A stretch of DNA of 64,000 nucleotides from Actinomycetota bacterium (GCA_018268515.1 JAFDWK010000006.1:38047-102046), one strand, 5' to 3'; counted from the stretch's first letter, positions 45,446 through 53,874 are shown. Made by a program: numbers and translations. The notes: generated by a model not told the origin, from the letters alone.

Positions 45446-46018
45446 GTGAACACCGAATCCACGAGCGTCCTCGGCATCGTCGTCGTGATCGTGCTGGCGG
45501 TCATCGGGCTGATCGTCCGCAGGCGCAGCGGCGGTGGCCGGTCCGCGACCGGCGCCACGTCCTCCGCCCGGCAGGCCTCAGCGGTCGGATCGCCGGACCG
45601 CGACGGCGGATCCGCGACGATCGAGCTGGATCCTCGCGCGGTGCGCGGTCTACGCGTCGCCTATGCGCCGCGGCGCAACGGCACCCCTGACGCGGGCGAG
45701 ATCGTGTGGACCTGGGTGCCCTATGCCGAGCGCGACGGCCGCGGCAAGGATCGACCCGTGCTGGTGATCGCGACGCAGTCCGCGGACCGGGTTTACGCCG
45801 TCAAGCTCACCAGCAAGTCGCATGACGGCGACCGGGACTTCCTGTCGCTGGGATCCGGCCCCTGGGACGGTCAGGGCCGGGAGAGCTGGGTCGACATCGA
45901 CCAGCTCTACAGCGTGCACGTCTCGGGCGTGCGCCGCGAGGCGGCGGCTCTGGACCGCGGCCGCTTCGATCGCGTCGCGGGCGTGCTCGAGCGCCGATTC
46001 GGCTGGACCGCGGCCTGA
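45446..46018 (+). CDS. Membrane-anchored PemK/MazF-like protein
   Basis: A 190-residue protein. Residues 8-24 are a membrane helix (VLGIVVVIVLAVIGLIV) followed by RRR and a linker. The rest resembles the PemK/MazF fold: YAPRRNGTPDAGEIVWTWVP, the segment KDRPVLVIATQS, VYAVKLTSKSHD and ESWVDIDQLYSV. Soluble MazF toxins cut mRNA; here the domain is tied to the membrane and no antitoxin gene lies before or after. It may have a different role, or a remote partner. Single-gene unit with own promoter, followed by pta. Confidence 0.7.
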   Translation: MNTESTSVLGIVVVIVLAVIGLIVRRRSGGGRSATGATSSARQASAVGSPDRDGGSATIELDPRAVRGLRVAYAPRRNGTPDAGEIVWTWVPYAERDGRGKDRPVLVIATQSADRVYAVKLTSKSHDGDRDFLSLGSGPWDGQGRESWVDIDQLYSVHVSGVRREAAALDRGRFDRVAGVLERRFGWTAA

Positions 46019-46057
46019 TCCGGGACGGACGGGGCCCGGGCTTCGGCGGCGGCACCG

Positions 46058-46063
46058 TAGGCT
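46058..46063 (+). promoter_or_regulatory. -10 box TAGGCT of pta-ackA
   Basis: TAGGCT ends 6 nt before the pta GTG at 46070; leaderless start inferred. Confidence 0.55.
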
Positions 46064-46069
46064 GAGCGC

Positions 46070-48208
46070 GTGGCGAAGAGCATCCTCATCACTTCCATCG
46101 AAGGCCATTCCGGCAAGTCCCTGATCGCACTCGGTGTGATCGACGCACTGAGCCGGGCGACCGCGCGGGTGGGCGTGTTCCGCCCGATCACGCGCTCTGG
46201 CGATGGCGCCGACGACGTCCTGGAGATGCTGCTGGCGCGCACCGAGGTCGGGCTCACCGCGGCGGAGTGCATCGGCGTCGGCTATGACGAGCTGCGCGCC
46301 GACGCCGATGCGGCGCTCGGACGGATCCTGCAGCGCTATCGGGCCATCGAGGCGCGCTGCGACGCCGTGGTGATCCTGGGCAGCGACTACACCGACGTGG
46401 CCGGCCCCGCGGAGCTCGGCATGAATGCGCGCATCGCCGCGAACCTCGGTGCTCCGGTGCTGCTCGTGCTCGGCGGGCGCGACACGGCCGGCCATGGAGA
46501 GCGGCTCGGCGCGACCGAAGCGCGCACCGCGGCGCAGCTCGGGCAGCTCGCGCGGCTCGGCATCGCCGAGCTCGCACAGGAGCGCGCGGTGCTGTCCGCG
46601 ATCGTGGTGAACCGCGCGGACGCCGTGCGACAGGAGGAGATCGGAGCCGCCGTCCGCGGCGCGCTGGGGGAGGAGCGCGCGGGCGATGCCGCGCAGGCAC
46701 CGGTATGGGTGATCCCGGAGGAGCCGTCGCTGGTCGCGCCGTCCGTGCGCGGGGTGCTGCACGCACTCGGCGGGCGCATGCTCCGCGGCGATCCGGAGCT
46801 GCTGGACCGCGAGGTGCTGGACGTGGTGATCGCGGGCATGTCGATGGTGAACGTGCTGCCGAGGCTGATCGAGTCCGCGGTGGTCATCGTCCCCGCGGAC
46901 CGTGAGGACGTGCTGCTCGCGACCCTGCTCGCCCAGGCTGCCGGCACCTTCCCGTCGATCGCCGCGATCGTTCTGAACGGGCCGTTCGCGCTGCCGGAAC
47001 CCATCGAGCGGCTGCTGGACGGGCTCGGACCGCGGATCCCGATCATCGCCACCGATCACGGCACCTACGACACCACCGTGCGGACCATGAACGCGCCGGG
47101 GCGCCTCTCCGTCGACGCGCCGCACCGCGTCGGACGCGCGCTGACCCTCTTCGAGCAGCACGTCGAGGTGCCTGACCTCATCGCGCGGCTGGGCGTGGCC
47201 CGCTCCGACGTCGTGACACCGCTGATGTTCCAGTACGAGTTGTTCGACCGTGCCCGTGCCGAGCGCCACACGATCGTTCTTCCGGAGGGTGGTGACGACC
47301 GCGTGCTGCGTGCCGCCGCTGCCGTTCTGAGCGGAGGGATCGCGGATCTCGTGATCCTCGGCGAGGAGACGGCGGTGCGCGCGCGCTCCCGCGAACTCGG
47401 CGTCGATCTCACGGCGGCGCGGATCGTGTCCCCGACGGATCCGGAGCTCGTGCCGCGGTTCGCGCAGGAGTATGCGCGGCTGCGCGCGCACAAGGGCGTC
47501 ACGCTCGCGCAGGCGGCCGACACCGTCACCGACGTGTCGTACTTCGGCACGCTCATGGTGCATCTGGGGCTTGCGGACGGCATGGTGTCCGGCGCGGCGC
47601 ACACCACCGCGCACACCATCCGCCCCGCTTTCGAGATCATCAAGACCCGGCCGGGCGTCTCCGTCGTGTCCTCCGTGTTCCTGATGGCTCTCGCCGACCG
47701 GGTGCTCGTGTACGGCGACTGCGCGGTGATCCCGGATCCGACCAGTGAGCAGCTCGCCGACATCGCGATCTCCTCCGCCGAGACCGCGACCGCGTTCGGC
47801 ATCGACCCGCGGGTCGCGATGCTCTCCTACTCGACGGGCGACTCCGGATCCGGCGCCGAGGTGGAGAAGGTGCGCGCGGCGACCGAGCTGGTGCGCGAGC
47901 GCGCTCCGGAGCTGCCGGTGGAGGGGCCGATCCAGTACGACGCCGCAGCCGATGCCGCGGTGGCGCGGGCGAAGCTTCCGGGTTCCTCCGTGGCCGGCCG
48001 GGCGACCGTGTTCGTCTTCCCCGACCTGAACACCGGCAACAACACGTACAAGGCCGTGCAGCGCTCGGCGGGCGCCGTCGCCATGGGACCGGTGCTGCAG
48101 GGGCTCAACAAGCCCATCAACGACCTCTCCCGAGGGGCGCTCGTGGAGGACATCGTCAACACGATCGCGATCACCGCGATCCAGGCGCAGCGGGGGAGCG
48201 CATCGTGA
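46070..48208 (+). CDS. pta: Phosphate acetyltransferase
   Basis: Acetyl-CoA plus phosphate to acetyl phosphate and CoA. The 712 residues are the long form: an N-terminal P-loop-like domain (ILITSIEGHSGKSLIALGVI), a DRTGG-like middle domain, and the catalytic C-terminal domain from about residue 390 (ERHTIVLPEGGDDRVLRAAA, DGMVSGAAHTTAHTIRPAF, SVFLMALADRVLVYGDCAVI, KLPGSSVAGRATVFVFPDLN). It overlaps ackA by 4 nt, so acetate formation or use is made from one operon. Confidence 0.94.
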   Translation: MAKSILITSIEGHSGKSLIALGVIDALSRATARVGVFRPITRSGDGADDVLEMLLARTEVGLTAAECIGVGYDELRADADAALGRILQRYRAIEARCDAVVILGSDYTDVAGPAELGMNARIAANLGAPVLLVLGGRDTAGHGERLGATEARTAAQLGQLARLGIAELAQERAVLSAIVVNRADAVRQEEIGAAVRGALGEERAGDAAQAPVWVIPEEPSLVAPSVRGVLHALGGRMLRGDPELLDREVLDVVIAGMSMVNVLPRLIESAVVIVPADREDVLLATLLAQAAGTFPSIAAIVLNGPFALPEPIERLLDGLGPRIPIIATDHGTYDTTVRTMNAPGRLSVDAPHRVGRALTLFEQHVEVPDLIARLGVARSDVVTPLMFQYELFDRARAERHTIVLPEGGDDRVLRAAAAVLSGGIADLVILGEETAVRARSRELGVDLTAARIVSPTDPELVPRFAQEYARLRAHKGVTLAQAADTVTDVSYFGTLMVHLGLADGMVSGAAHTTAHTIRPAFEIIKTRPGVSVVSSVFLMALADRVLVYGDCAVIPDPTSEQLADIAISSAETATAFGIDPRVAMLSYSTGDSGSGAEVEKVRAATELVRERAPELPVEGPIQYDAAADAAVARAKLPGSSVAGRATVFVFPDLNTGNNTYKAVQRSAGAVAMGPVLQGLNKPINDLSRGALVEDIVNTIAITAIQAQRGSAS

Positions 48209-49395
48209 GCATCGTCCTGGTCATCAACAGCGGGTCCTCGTCGTTCAAGTACCAGCTCATCGATGTCGACAGCGGAGCCTCGCTCGCCTCGGGCCTCGTC
48301 GAGCGGATCGGCCAGCCGGAAGGGCGTGCCGTCCACATCGACGCACAGGGCGCGGAGACCGAGCGGATCCTCCCGATCCCCGATCACACCTCCGGCTTCC
48401 AGGTGATGCTGGATGCCTTCGCGGCGCGCGGGCCGTCACTCTCCGAGTTCCCGCCGGTCGCGCTCGGACACCGGGTCGTACACGGCGGGGCGCGCTTCTT
48501 CGAGCCGACCCTGATCACCCCGCTCGTCGAGATCAACATCGACGAGCTGTCGGCGCTCGCCCCGCTGCACAACCCGGGAGCGCTGCAGGGCATCCGCGCC
48601 GCCAAGGCTGCGTTCCCGGACGTTCCGCACGTGGCGGTGTTCGACACGGCGTTCCACCAGACCCTCGCGCCGGCGGCGTACACCTACGCGATCGACCGGG
48701 AGCTCGCGCAGGCGCACCGGATCCGCCGTTACGGCTTCCACGGCACCTCGCACAAGTACGTCTCAGAGGCGGCCGCAGCTTTCGTCGGCGGCGAGCGGGA
48801 GGACCTCCGCCAGATCGTGTTCCATCTCGGCAACGGCGCGTCGGTCACCGCGGTGCGCGGCGGGCGTTCCGTGGAGACGTCGATGGGTATGACGCCCCTG
48901 GAAGGGCTGGTCATGGGCACTCGCTCGGGGGACATCGATCCCGCCGTGCTGTTCGCCCTCGCGCATCGCGCGGATATGACCATCCACGAGCTCGACGAGC
49001 TGCTGAACACCCGCAGCGGACTCAAGGGGCTGGCCGGGGTCTCCGACATGCGCGACGTGCTCGCCCGCGCCGCGGCCGGGGACGAGGCCGCCGCGCTCGC
49101 GTTCGATGTGTACATCCATCGGCTGCGCGCATACGCCGGCGCTTACATCGCCCAGCTCGGCGGGGTCGACGTGATCTCGTTCACCGCCGGGGTGGGCGAG
49201 AACAACGCGCTCGTGCGGAGGGAGGCGATGGCGACGCTCGGGTTCGCGGGCGTCGAGGTCGACCCGGTACGCAACGAGGCCACGGGGAAGGGGATCCGCG
49301 TCATCTCGACGGATGCGTCGCGGGTGACGGTGCTGGTGGTGCCGACGAACGAGGAACTCGAGATCGCGCGGCAGACGGTGCAGATCCTGCGCTGA
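48205..49395 (+). CDS. ackA: Acetate kinase
   Basis: Acetyl phosphate plus ADP to acetate and ATP. The 396 residues hold the family motifs VLVINSGSSSFKYQL, GHRVVHGG, FDTAFHQT, YGFHGTSHKYV, FHLGNGASVTAV, GMTPLEGLVMGTRSGDIDP and FTAGVGENNALVR. GTGA overlap with pta shows coupling. Together they work in acetate overflow or acetate uptake. Confidence 0.96.
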   Translation: MSIVLVINSGSSSFKYQLIDVDSGASLASGLVERIGQPEGRAVHIDAQGAETERILPIPDHTSGFQVMLDAFAARGPSLSEFPPVALGHRVVHGGARFFEPTLITPLVEINIDELSALAPLHNPGALQGIRAAKAAFPDVPHVAVFDTAFHQTLAPAAYTYAIDRELAQAHRIRRYGFHGTSHKYVSEAAAAFVGGEREDLRQIVFHLGNGASVTAVRGGRSVETSMGMTPLEGLVMGTRSGDIDPAVLFALAHRADMTIHELDELLNTRSGLKGLAGVSDMRDVLARAAAGDEAAALAFDVYIHRLRAYAGAYIAQLGGVDVISFTAGVGENNALVRREAMATLGFAGVEVDPVRNEATGKGIRVISTDASRVTVLVVPTNEELEIARQTVQILR

Positions 49396-49469
49396 ACGGC
49401 GCACGGCGGCGACAGTGCGCGATCGTCCAGGTCTGCACGTCCGCGCCGCAGTACCGGGCGCCCCTCACA

Positions 49470-51500
49470 TCAGGAGAACAGGGCGTCGAGTTCGCCCAGG
49501 GAAACCCGGGGTCCCGCAGGCGGTCCCTTCGGGGCCGGCTCGGGGATCCCCGCGTCGAGCACCGTCATGCACGCGAGCGCCTCGGGCGTCAGGAACCGGC
49601 TGGGCTTGGCTTGCACATGCCGCGCGGTGAACGCCGTCGGATGCGTGGGGAGGGTGGCCGGCGCGTACACGCTCAGCGCGTCGCGCGCCCGGGTGAGTCC
49701 GACGTAGAACAGGCGCCGCTCCTCCTCCAGGCCGGCGCGGGAGGTGAGGGCCATGTCGGACGGCATGGCACCGTCCGTCGCCCGGAGCAGGTGCACGTGC
49801 GACCACTCCAGACCCTTGGCCGAATGGATCGTGGACAGGGTCACCCAGTCCTCGTCCAGGTGCGGCTGCCCCGCCCAGTCGCCCGCGCGCGACACCGGAT
49901 CGATCGCCTGCTCGCCGACGAAGGAGCGCAGGTCGCTCCGGCGCGCCGCGGCTTCGGCGATCTGCCGGACGTCGGAGGCCCGGCGCTGCCAGTCGGGGTA
50001 GTGCTGCTCCAGCAGGCCCGAAACCGCGTCGTGACAGGCCTCGACCAGCTCGGAGACCGGCGAGTCGGCATCGACGACGCCGAGCAGGGAGAGCGTCGTC
50101 GCGAGGCCGACGCGGGCGGCCGGGGGAGCTGCCGCGATCGCCTCGGATCCGCCGGCGATGCCCTGATCCGCGAGGATGCCGGCGAGCCGCCGAGCGCTGA
50201 CCTTGCCGAGACCGCGGTGCCGCGTGAGCAGGCGGTACCACGCGATCTCGTCGGCCGGATTGAGAACGACGCGGAACGCGGCCAGCAGGTCCCGCACGTG
50301 GGCGGTCTCGAGATAGCCGATGCCGCCGAACTTGGTGAAGGGGATGTCGCGGACCTTGAGCTCCACCTCGAGCATCGCGCTGTGCGAACCCGTGCGCATC
50401 AGCACCGCCTGCTCTCGCAGCGGCACGCCATCCGCGTGCACGGCGAGGATCCGGTCGGCGATCGCGCGAGCCTCCTCATCGGCGTTCTCGCACCGCACGA
50501 GCTCGGGTCGCGGGGCGGCTCCCGCACGGTCGGAGACGAGCCGGATCGGGAAGTCCTCCGGGCGGGCGGCGTTGGCGAGATCGAGGATCGGCTGGGTCGA
50601 ACGGAAGTTGCGCTCCAGGCGGATGAGCTCTGCGTCCAGGTGACGGTCCAGGATCTCCTGCAGCTGGCCCGCCCCGGCGCCGCGGAAGCCGTAGATCGCC
50701 TGCGCGTCATCGCCCACCACCGTCAGACCGCGACCCTCGGGCGCGAGTCCCTGCACGATGTCCGCCTGCACGCGGTTCACGTCCTGGTACTCGTCCACGA
50801 GCACCCAGTCCCAGCGCGCGCGCAGTCTCGCCCCCACATGGGGGTCGCGCACGAGCGCGCGCCACGCGACCAGCAGATCGTCGAGGTCGAGCAGTCCTCG
50901 CGCCCGCTTGCGCTGCGCATAGGCGCGGAGGAGCCCCATGATCTCGTCCGCATGCCCGAGAGCCCACGGGAATTGCTCCGAGATCACCTCGCGGCCGGGT
51001 TTCTCCAGGCTCACGGCACGAGAGGCGATGTCGGTCATCGCCCTGCTCGTGGGCATCCGCCGGTCGGTGCCGTCGAGGCCGTGCTCGCTGCGCAGGAGAT
51101 CGAGAAGATCGACGACATCGTCGGGCGCCAGCACCGTCACATCTGCCAGCCCGAGATGTTGTGCGTACTCGGCGACGACGCGGTGCGCCACGGCATGGAA
51201 CGTCCCCCCGGCGATGCGCTGAGCGAGTGCCGTGTCACCGACCATCGCCGCCGCGCGGGCCGTCATCGCGGCGGCGGCGCGCCGGGTGAAGGTGAGCAGC
51301 AGGATCCGCTCCGGCGGCACGCCTGAATCGATCAGCCGGGCGACTCTGCTGGTGAGCACGCGCGTCTTGCCCGTCCCGGCGCCGGTGGCGACGACGAGCG
51401 GCCCCTCGCCATGCTCGACGGCGCGCCGCTGCATCTCGTCCAGCTCTTCGATCACGTCTGTGCTGCTCACGGACGAGACGGTATCCGTGTCCTCCGACAT
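49470..51500 (-). CDS. UvrD/PcrA-like DNA helicase
   Basis: A 676-residue superfamily 1A helicase. Motif I is VVATGAGTGKTRVLTSR (38-54), motif Ia LLTFTRRAAAAM, motif II VLVDEYQDVN, motif III VVGDDAQAIYGFRGA, motif IV IRLERNFRSTQPI, motif V TIHSAKGLEWSHVHL and motif VI EERRLFYVGLTRARDAL. The C-terminal end (from about 620) is a short linker with proline, and ends LGELDALFS. I use ATG 51500, preceded by GAGGG; a longer frame exists. Likely repair or conflict-resolving helicase of the UvrD2-like group. Confidence 0.88.
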   Translation of the reverse strand: MSEDTDTVSSVSSTDVIEELDEMQRRAVEHGEGPLVVATGAGTGKTRVLTSRVARLIDSGVPPERILLLTFTRRAAAAMTARAAAMVGDTALAQRIAGGTFHAVAHRVVAEYAQHLGLADVTVLAPDDVVDLLDLLRSEHGLDGTDRRMPTSRAMTDIASRAVSLEKPGREVISEQFPWALGHADEIMGLLRAYAQRKRARGLLDLDDLLVAWRALVRDPHVGARLRARWDWVLVDEYQDVNRVQADIVQGLAPEGRGLTVVGDDAQAIYGFRGAGAGQLQEILDRHLDAELIRLERNFRSTQPILDLANAARPEDFPIRLVSDRAGAAPRPELVRCENADEEARAIADRILAVHADGVPLREQAVLMRTGSHSAMLEVELKVRDIPFTKFGGIGYLETAHVRDLLAAFRVVLNPADEIAWYRLLTRHRGLGKVSARRLAGILADQGIAGGSEAIAAAPPAARVGLATTLSLLGVVDADSPVSELVEACHDAVSGLLEQHYPDWQRRASDVRQIAEAAARRSDLRSFVGEQAIDPVSRAGDWAGQPHLDEDWVTLSTIHSAKGLEWSHVHLLRATDGAMPSDMALTSRAGLEEERRLFYVGLTRARDALSVYAPATLPTHPTAFTARHVQAKPSRFLTPEALACMTVLDAGIPEPAPKGPPAGPRVSLGELDALFS

Positions 51501-51618
51501 CGATGCGCCCTCGGTGCCGATGCATGATGCGCCACGCCCGGCCGACGGGCGCTGTCCATGCTCAGCCCGCGGATCGGGTATGCTCTTTTCCTGTGCCTCA
51601 GGCACGGAAAACCCCTAG

Positions 51619-51694
51619 GGGCGATTGGCGCAGTTGGTAGCGCGCTTCCTTCACACGGAAGAGGTCGTCGGTTCGAGTCCGGCATCGCCCACCA
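51619..51694 (+). tRNA. tRNA-Val (anticodon CAC)
   Basis: Acceptor GGGCGAT / ATCGCCC, D-arm GCGC-AGTTGGTA-GCGC, anticodon stem CTTCC-TTCACAC-GGAAG with CAC, T-arm GTCGG-TTCGAGT-CCGGC, discriminator A and encoded CCA. Decodes GTG. Confidence 0.95.
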
Positions 51695-51696
51695 TG

Positions 51697-51726
51697 GAAA
51701 GCCCCTGGTCGAGACCAGGCGCTTTC
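51697..51726 (+). terminator. Terminator after tRNA-Val, with alternative hairpin
   Basis: GAAAGC + CCTGGTC pair with GACCAGG + GCTTTC (one C-C mismatch). The right arm GCTTTCGTCG (51721-51730) can instead pair with CGACGAAAGC (51738-51747), giving two exclusive hairpins. Confidence 0.6.
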
Positions 51727-51759
51727 GTCGTCTTCGCCGACGAAAGCCCGATGCGCTGC

Positions 51760-51777
51760 TGTAACCTGAGGGTTGCA
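51760..51777. promoter_or_regulatory. ArsR-islet operator copy A
   Basis: TGTAACCTGAGGGTTGCA, an 18-nt near-palindrome 45 nt before the SRPBCC start. It matches copies B and C downstream in length and arms. Confidence 0.6.
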
Positions 51778-51822
51778 GGAGGGCCACGCGTCGTCCCTCC
51801 CGATCGCCAGGGAGGTACGTCC

Positions 51823-52296
51823 ATGGGAAGCGCGCACCGCACGGATCCGGCCGTCGTCGACGAGGCGGCATTCATCGTCACGCGGAATATCTCCATCGCC
51901 GCGCCCGCAGCCCAGGTCTGGCGCACGATCACCGAGCCGGAGCATCTCTCGCTCTGGTTCGGGCGCACTGTACTCGGCAGCGACGGTGTCGGCACCATGA
52001 CGTTCGAGGACCATGGCGCGGTCCCGATCCGGATCGAGTCGATCGATGCGCCGCGGTCGGTGACGTATCGCTGGAACAACGACAATGCCCTCGGACGCTT
52101 GCCGGACGAGATCGATGAGGCGAGCTCGACCGTGTTCACCTTCACGCTCGAGGCCGAGGGGGAGGGGACGCGCCTCACGGTCGTCGAGTCGGGCTTCGAG
52201 CGCACATCGGATCCGCGCGTGAACCTGGAGCGACACCGGGAAGGCTGGAACATCGAGCTCGACAAGCTCATCGCTCTGTTCGGGGGCCGCAGATGA
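51823..52296 (+). CDS. SRPBCC/AHSA1-type protein
   Basis: A 157-residue START-like ligand-binding protein of the AHSA1 group (Aha1 C-terminal-like). It begins RNISIAAPAAQVWRTITEPE, then HLSLWFGRTVLGSDGVGTMT, and ends NLERHREGWNIELDKLIALF, all typical. AGGGAGG lies 7 nt before ATG 51823. The ATGA overlap with an ArsR gene is the frequent SRPBCC-ArsR pair; ligand unknown. Confidence 0.88.
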   Translation: MGSAHRTDPAVVDEAAFIVTRNISIAAPAAQVWRTITEPEHLSLWFGRTVLGSDGVGTMTFEDHGAVPIRIESIDAPRSVTYRWNNDNALGRLPDEIDEASSTVFTFTLEAEGEGTRLTVVESGFERTSDPRVNLERHREGWNIELDKLIALFGGRR

Positions 52297-52607
52297 CCGC
52301 GTCGCTCGTCTCGGTCTTCGCGGCGCTGGGGGACGAGACGCGATGGAGCATCCTCGCCGCTCTCGGCGACGGGGATGCGTCGGCCTCAGCTCTCGCCGAG
52401 CGGTTCCCGGTGTCCCGGCAGGCGATCGCCAAGCATCTGGCAGTACTCGCGGAGGTCGGCCTCGTCGAGTCCGTCCGCGTGGGGCGCGAGGTGCGCTACC
52501 GCGTCGTCGGCGCCGAGCTCAACGCGACCGCACGGCGGCTCGACGAGATCGGTCGTCGGTGGGAGAGCCGGCTCTCGATGATCAAAGAGATCGCCGAGGG
52601 GCTCTGA
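52293..52607 (+). CDS. ArsR family regulator
   Basis: A 104-residue winged-helix repressor. Helix-turn-helix: LGDETRWSILAALGDGDASA, SALAERFPVSRQAIAKHLAV, wing GLVESVRVGREVRYRVV. No cysteine cluster for metals is visible, so it is of the non-metal group usually paired with an AHSA1 protein. Three similar 18-nt sites, one before the SRPBCC gene and two before the following SDR gene, are its likely operators. Confidence 0.9.
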   Translation: MTASLVSVFAALGDETRWSILAALGDGDASASALAERFPVSRQAIAKHLAVLAEVGLVESVRVGREVRYRVVGAELNATARRLDEIGRRWESRLSMIKEIAEGL

Positions 52608-52615
52608 CGAATAAC

Positions 52616-52633
52616 TGCAATCCGATGGTTGCA
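52616..52633. promoter_or_regulatory. ArsR-islet operator copy B
   Basis: TGCAATCCGATGGTTGCA, 9 nt after the arsR stop codon. Confidence 0.6.
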
Positions 52634-52648
52634 ATGACGTCCCGATGG

Positions 52649-52666
52649 TGCAATGCTGAGGTTGCA
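52649..52666. promoter_or_regulatory. ArsR-islet operator copy C
   Basis: TGCAATGCTGAGGTTGCA, 33 nt after the start of copy B and 26 nt before the SDR start codon. A CATAAC box lies at its right edge. Confidence 0.6.
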
Positions 52667-52692
52667 TAACAAGACGGGATGGAGGCGGTGTC

Positions 52693-53487
52693 ATGCTGCT
52701 TGAGAACAAGGTCGCGGTGATCCACGGCGGTGGCGGTTCGATCGGCGCCGCGGCGGCGAGAGTCTTCGCGCGGGAGGGTGCGCGGCTGTTCCTGGCCGGC
52801 CGGTCGCTCCCGCGGCTGGAGGCGGCGGCATCCGCCGCGAGGGCCGAAGGCGGGCAGGTTTCCGTCGCCGTAGTCGATGCCATGGATCAGTCGGCTGTCG
52901 ACGCGCACGCTGACGGCGTCGTCGCGGAGGGCGGGCGCATCGACGTCGCGCTCAACGCCGTCGGCTTCGACCACATACAGGGGCTGTCCATCGGCGAGAC
53001 GTCTCTCGATGACTATCTGCACCCCGTCGTCGGCTATCTGCGCACGAACTTCGTCACCGCGAAGTCCGTGTCGCGGCACATGATCGCGCAACGCGGCGGC
53101 GTCATCCTGACGATCTCCACGCCGGGTGCGCGCCTCACAGGGCGCGGGCTGATCGGCAATGCCGCGCAGTCCGCAGGGCTCGAGGGCTTCTCCCGCGCGC
53201 TCGCCGGCGAGCTCGGGCCGCACGGGGTGCGGGTGGTGTGCGTCCGCCCGCACGCGATCTCCGATGCGATGGAGACGTCCTACACGCGGGAGTTGTTCGG
53301 CCGCATCGCGGCGGCCGGCGATGTGTCGATGGGCGAATGGGTCGGGGGCCTCGCCGGCACAACGCTGCTCGGACGTCTCCCGGTGCTCGAGGAGGTCGCG
53401 GAGTACCTCGCGTTCGCGGCATCCGAGCGGGCAGCCTCGATGACAGGCGTCATCGCGAACCTGTCGGCGGGCGCACTGGTCGACTGA
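52693..53487 (+). CDS. SDR family oxidoreductase
   Basis: A 264-residue short-chain dehydrogenase. The cofactor segment reads VAVIHGGGGSIGAAAARVFA, and the ALNAVGFDH stretch takes the place of NNAG. At the active site the usual YxxxK is not clear: the region reads NAAQSAGLEGFSRALAGELG, so the tyrosine and lysine appear to be replaced. It may bind but not reduce. Start ATG 52693 has GGAGG 7 nt before. Behind two ArsR-type operators, so it probably belongs to the ArsR regulon. Confidence 0.82.
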   Translation: MLLENKVAVIHGGGGSIGAAAARVFAREGARLFLAGRSLPRLEAAASAARAEGGQVSVAVVDAMDQSAVDAHADGVVAEGGRIDVALNAVGFDHIQGLSIGETSLDDYLHPVVGYLRTNFVTAKSVSRHMIAQRGGVILTISTPGARLTGRGLIGNAAQSAGLEGFSRALAGELGPHGVRVVCVRPHAISDAMETSYTRELFGRIAAAGDVSMGEWVGGLAGTTLLGRLPVLEEVAEYLAFAASERAASMTGVIANLSAGALVD

Positions 53488-53584
53488 GCCGGCATCGGGG
53501 CGGCGGATCGTTCCGGCGTGTGCGGGGCCGACTCCCGTGCACGCTCCCGTATCCGGCTGGACACGCCCGAGAACGAGCCCCGGT

Positions 53585-53613
53585 TTGGCGATGCCCCGAA
53601 CCTCGGCTAATGT
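53585..53613 (+). promoter_or_regulatory. Promoter of the tRNA-Gly cluster
   Basis: TTGGCG, 17-nt spacer, TAATGT, ending 36 nt before tRNA-Gly. Confidence 0.55.
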
Positions 53614-53649
53614 ATTTCAAGTGCCCGGGACACCGGGGAAACACAAAAC

Positions 53650-53725
53650 GCGGATGTAGCGCAGTTGGTAGCGCACAACCTTGCCAAGGTTGGGGTCGCG
53701 AGTTCGAGTCTCGTCATCCGCTCCA
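53650..53725 (+). tRNA. tRNA-Gly (anticodon GCC)
   Basis: Acceptor GCGGATG / CATCCGC, D-arm GCGC-AGTTGGTA-GCGC, anticodon arm CAACC-TTGCCAA-GGTTG with GCC, T-arm GCGAG-TTCGAGT-CTCGT, discriminator T and encoded CCA. Confidence 0.95.
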
Positions 53726-53731
53726 GTGCAG

Positions 53732-53749
53732 GAGCCCCTTCGGGGGCTT
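53732..53749 (+). terminator. Small hairpin between tRNA-Gly and tRNA-Cys
   Basis: AGCCCC-TTCG-GGGGCT, a 6-bp stem with UUCG-type loop followed by TCGG. Could be a processing or pause signal. Confidence 0.4.
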
Positions 53750-53773
53750 CGGCATGTGGGTTCGAATCCACAT

Positions 53774-53844
53774 GGTGGTGTGGCCGAGAGGCTAGGCACC
53801 GGCCTGCAAAGCCGTTTACACGGGTTCGAATCCCGTCGCCACCT
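53774..53844 (+). tRNA. tRNA-Cys (anticodon GCA)
   Basis: Acceptor GGTGGTG / CGCCACC (one G-T pair), anticodon loop CTGCAAA with GCA, T-arm ACGGG-TTCGAAT-CCCGT, discriminator T. CCA is not encoded. Confidence 0.92.
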
Positions 53845-53874
53845 CGCTTCTCCTAAACTGAATAGCCTGAACAG

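Noticed and set aside
45301..45558. 85-codon minus-strand frame behind amtB
   Set aside because: It covers the terminator hairpin and the start of the PemK-like gene, with no recognisable domain.
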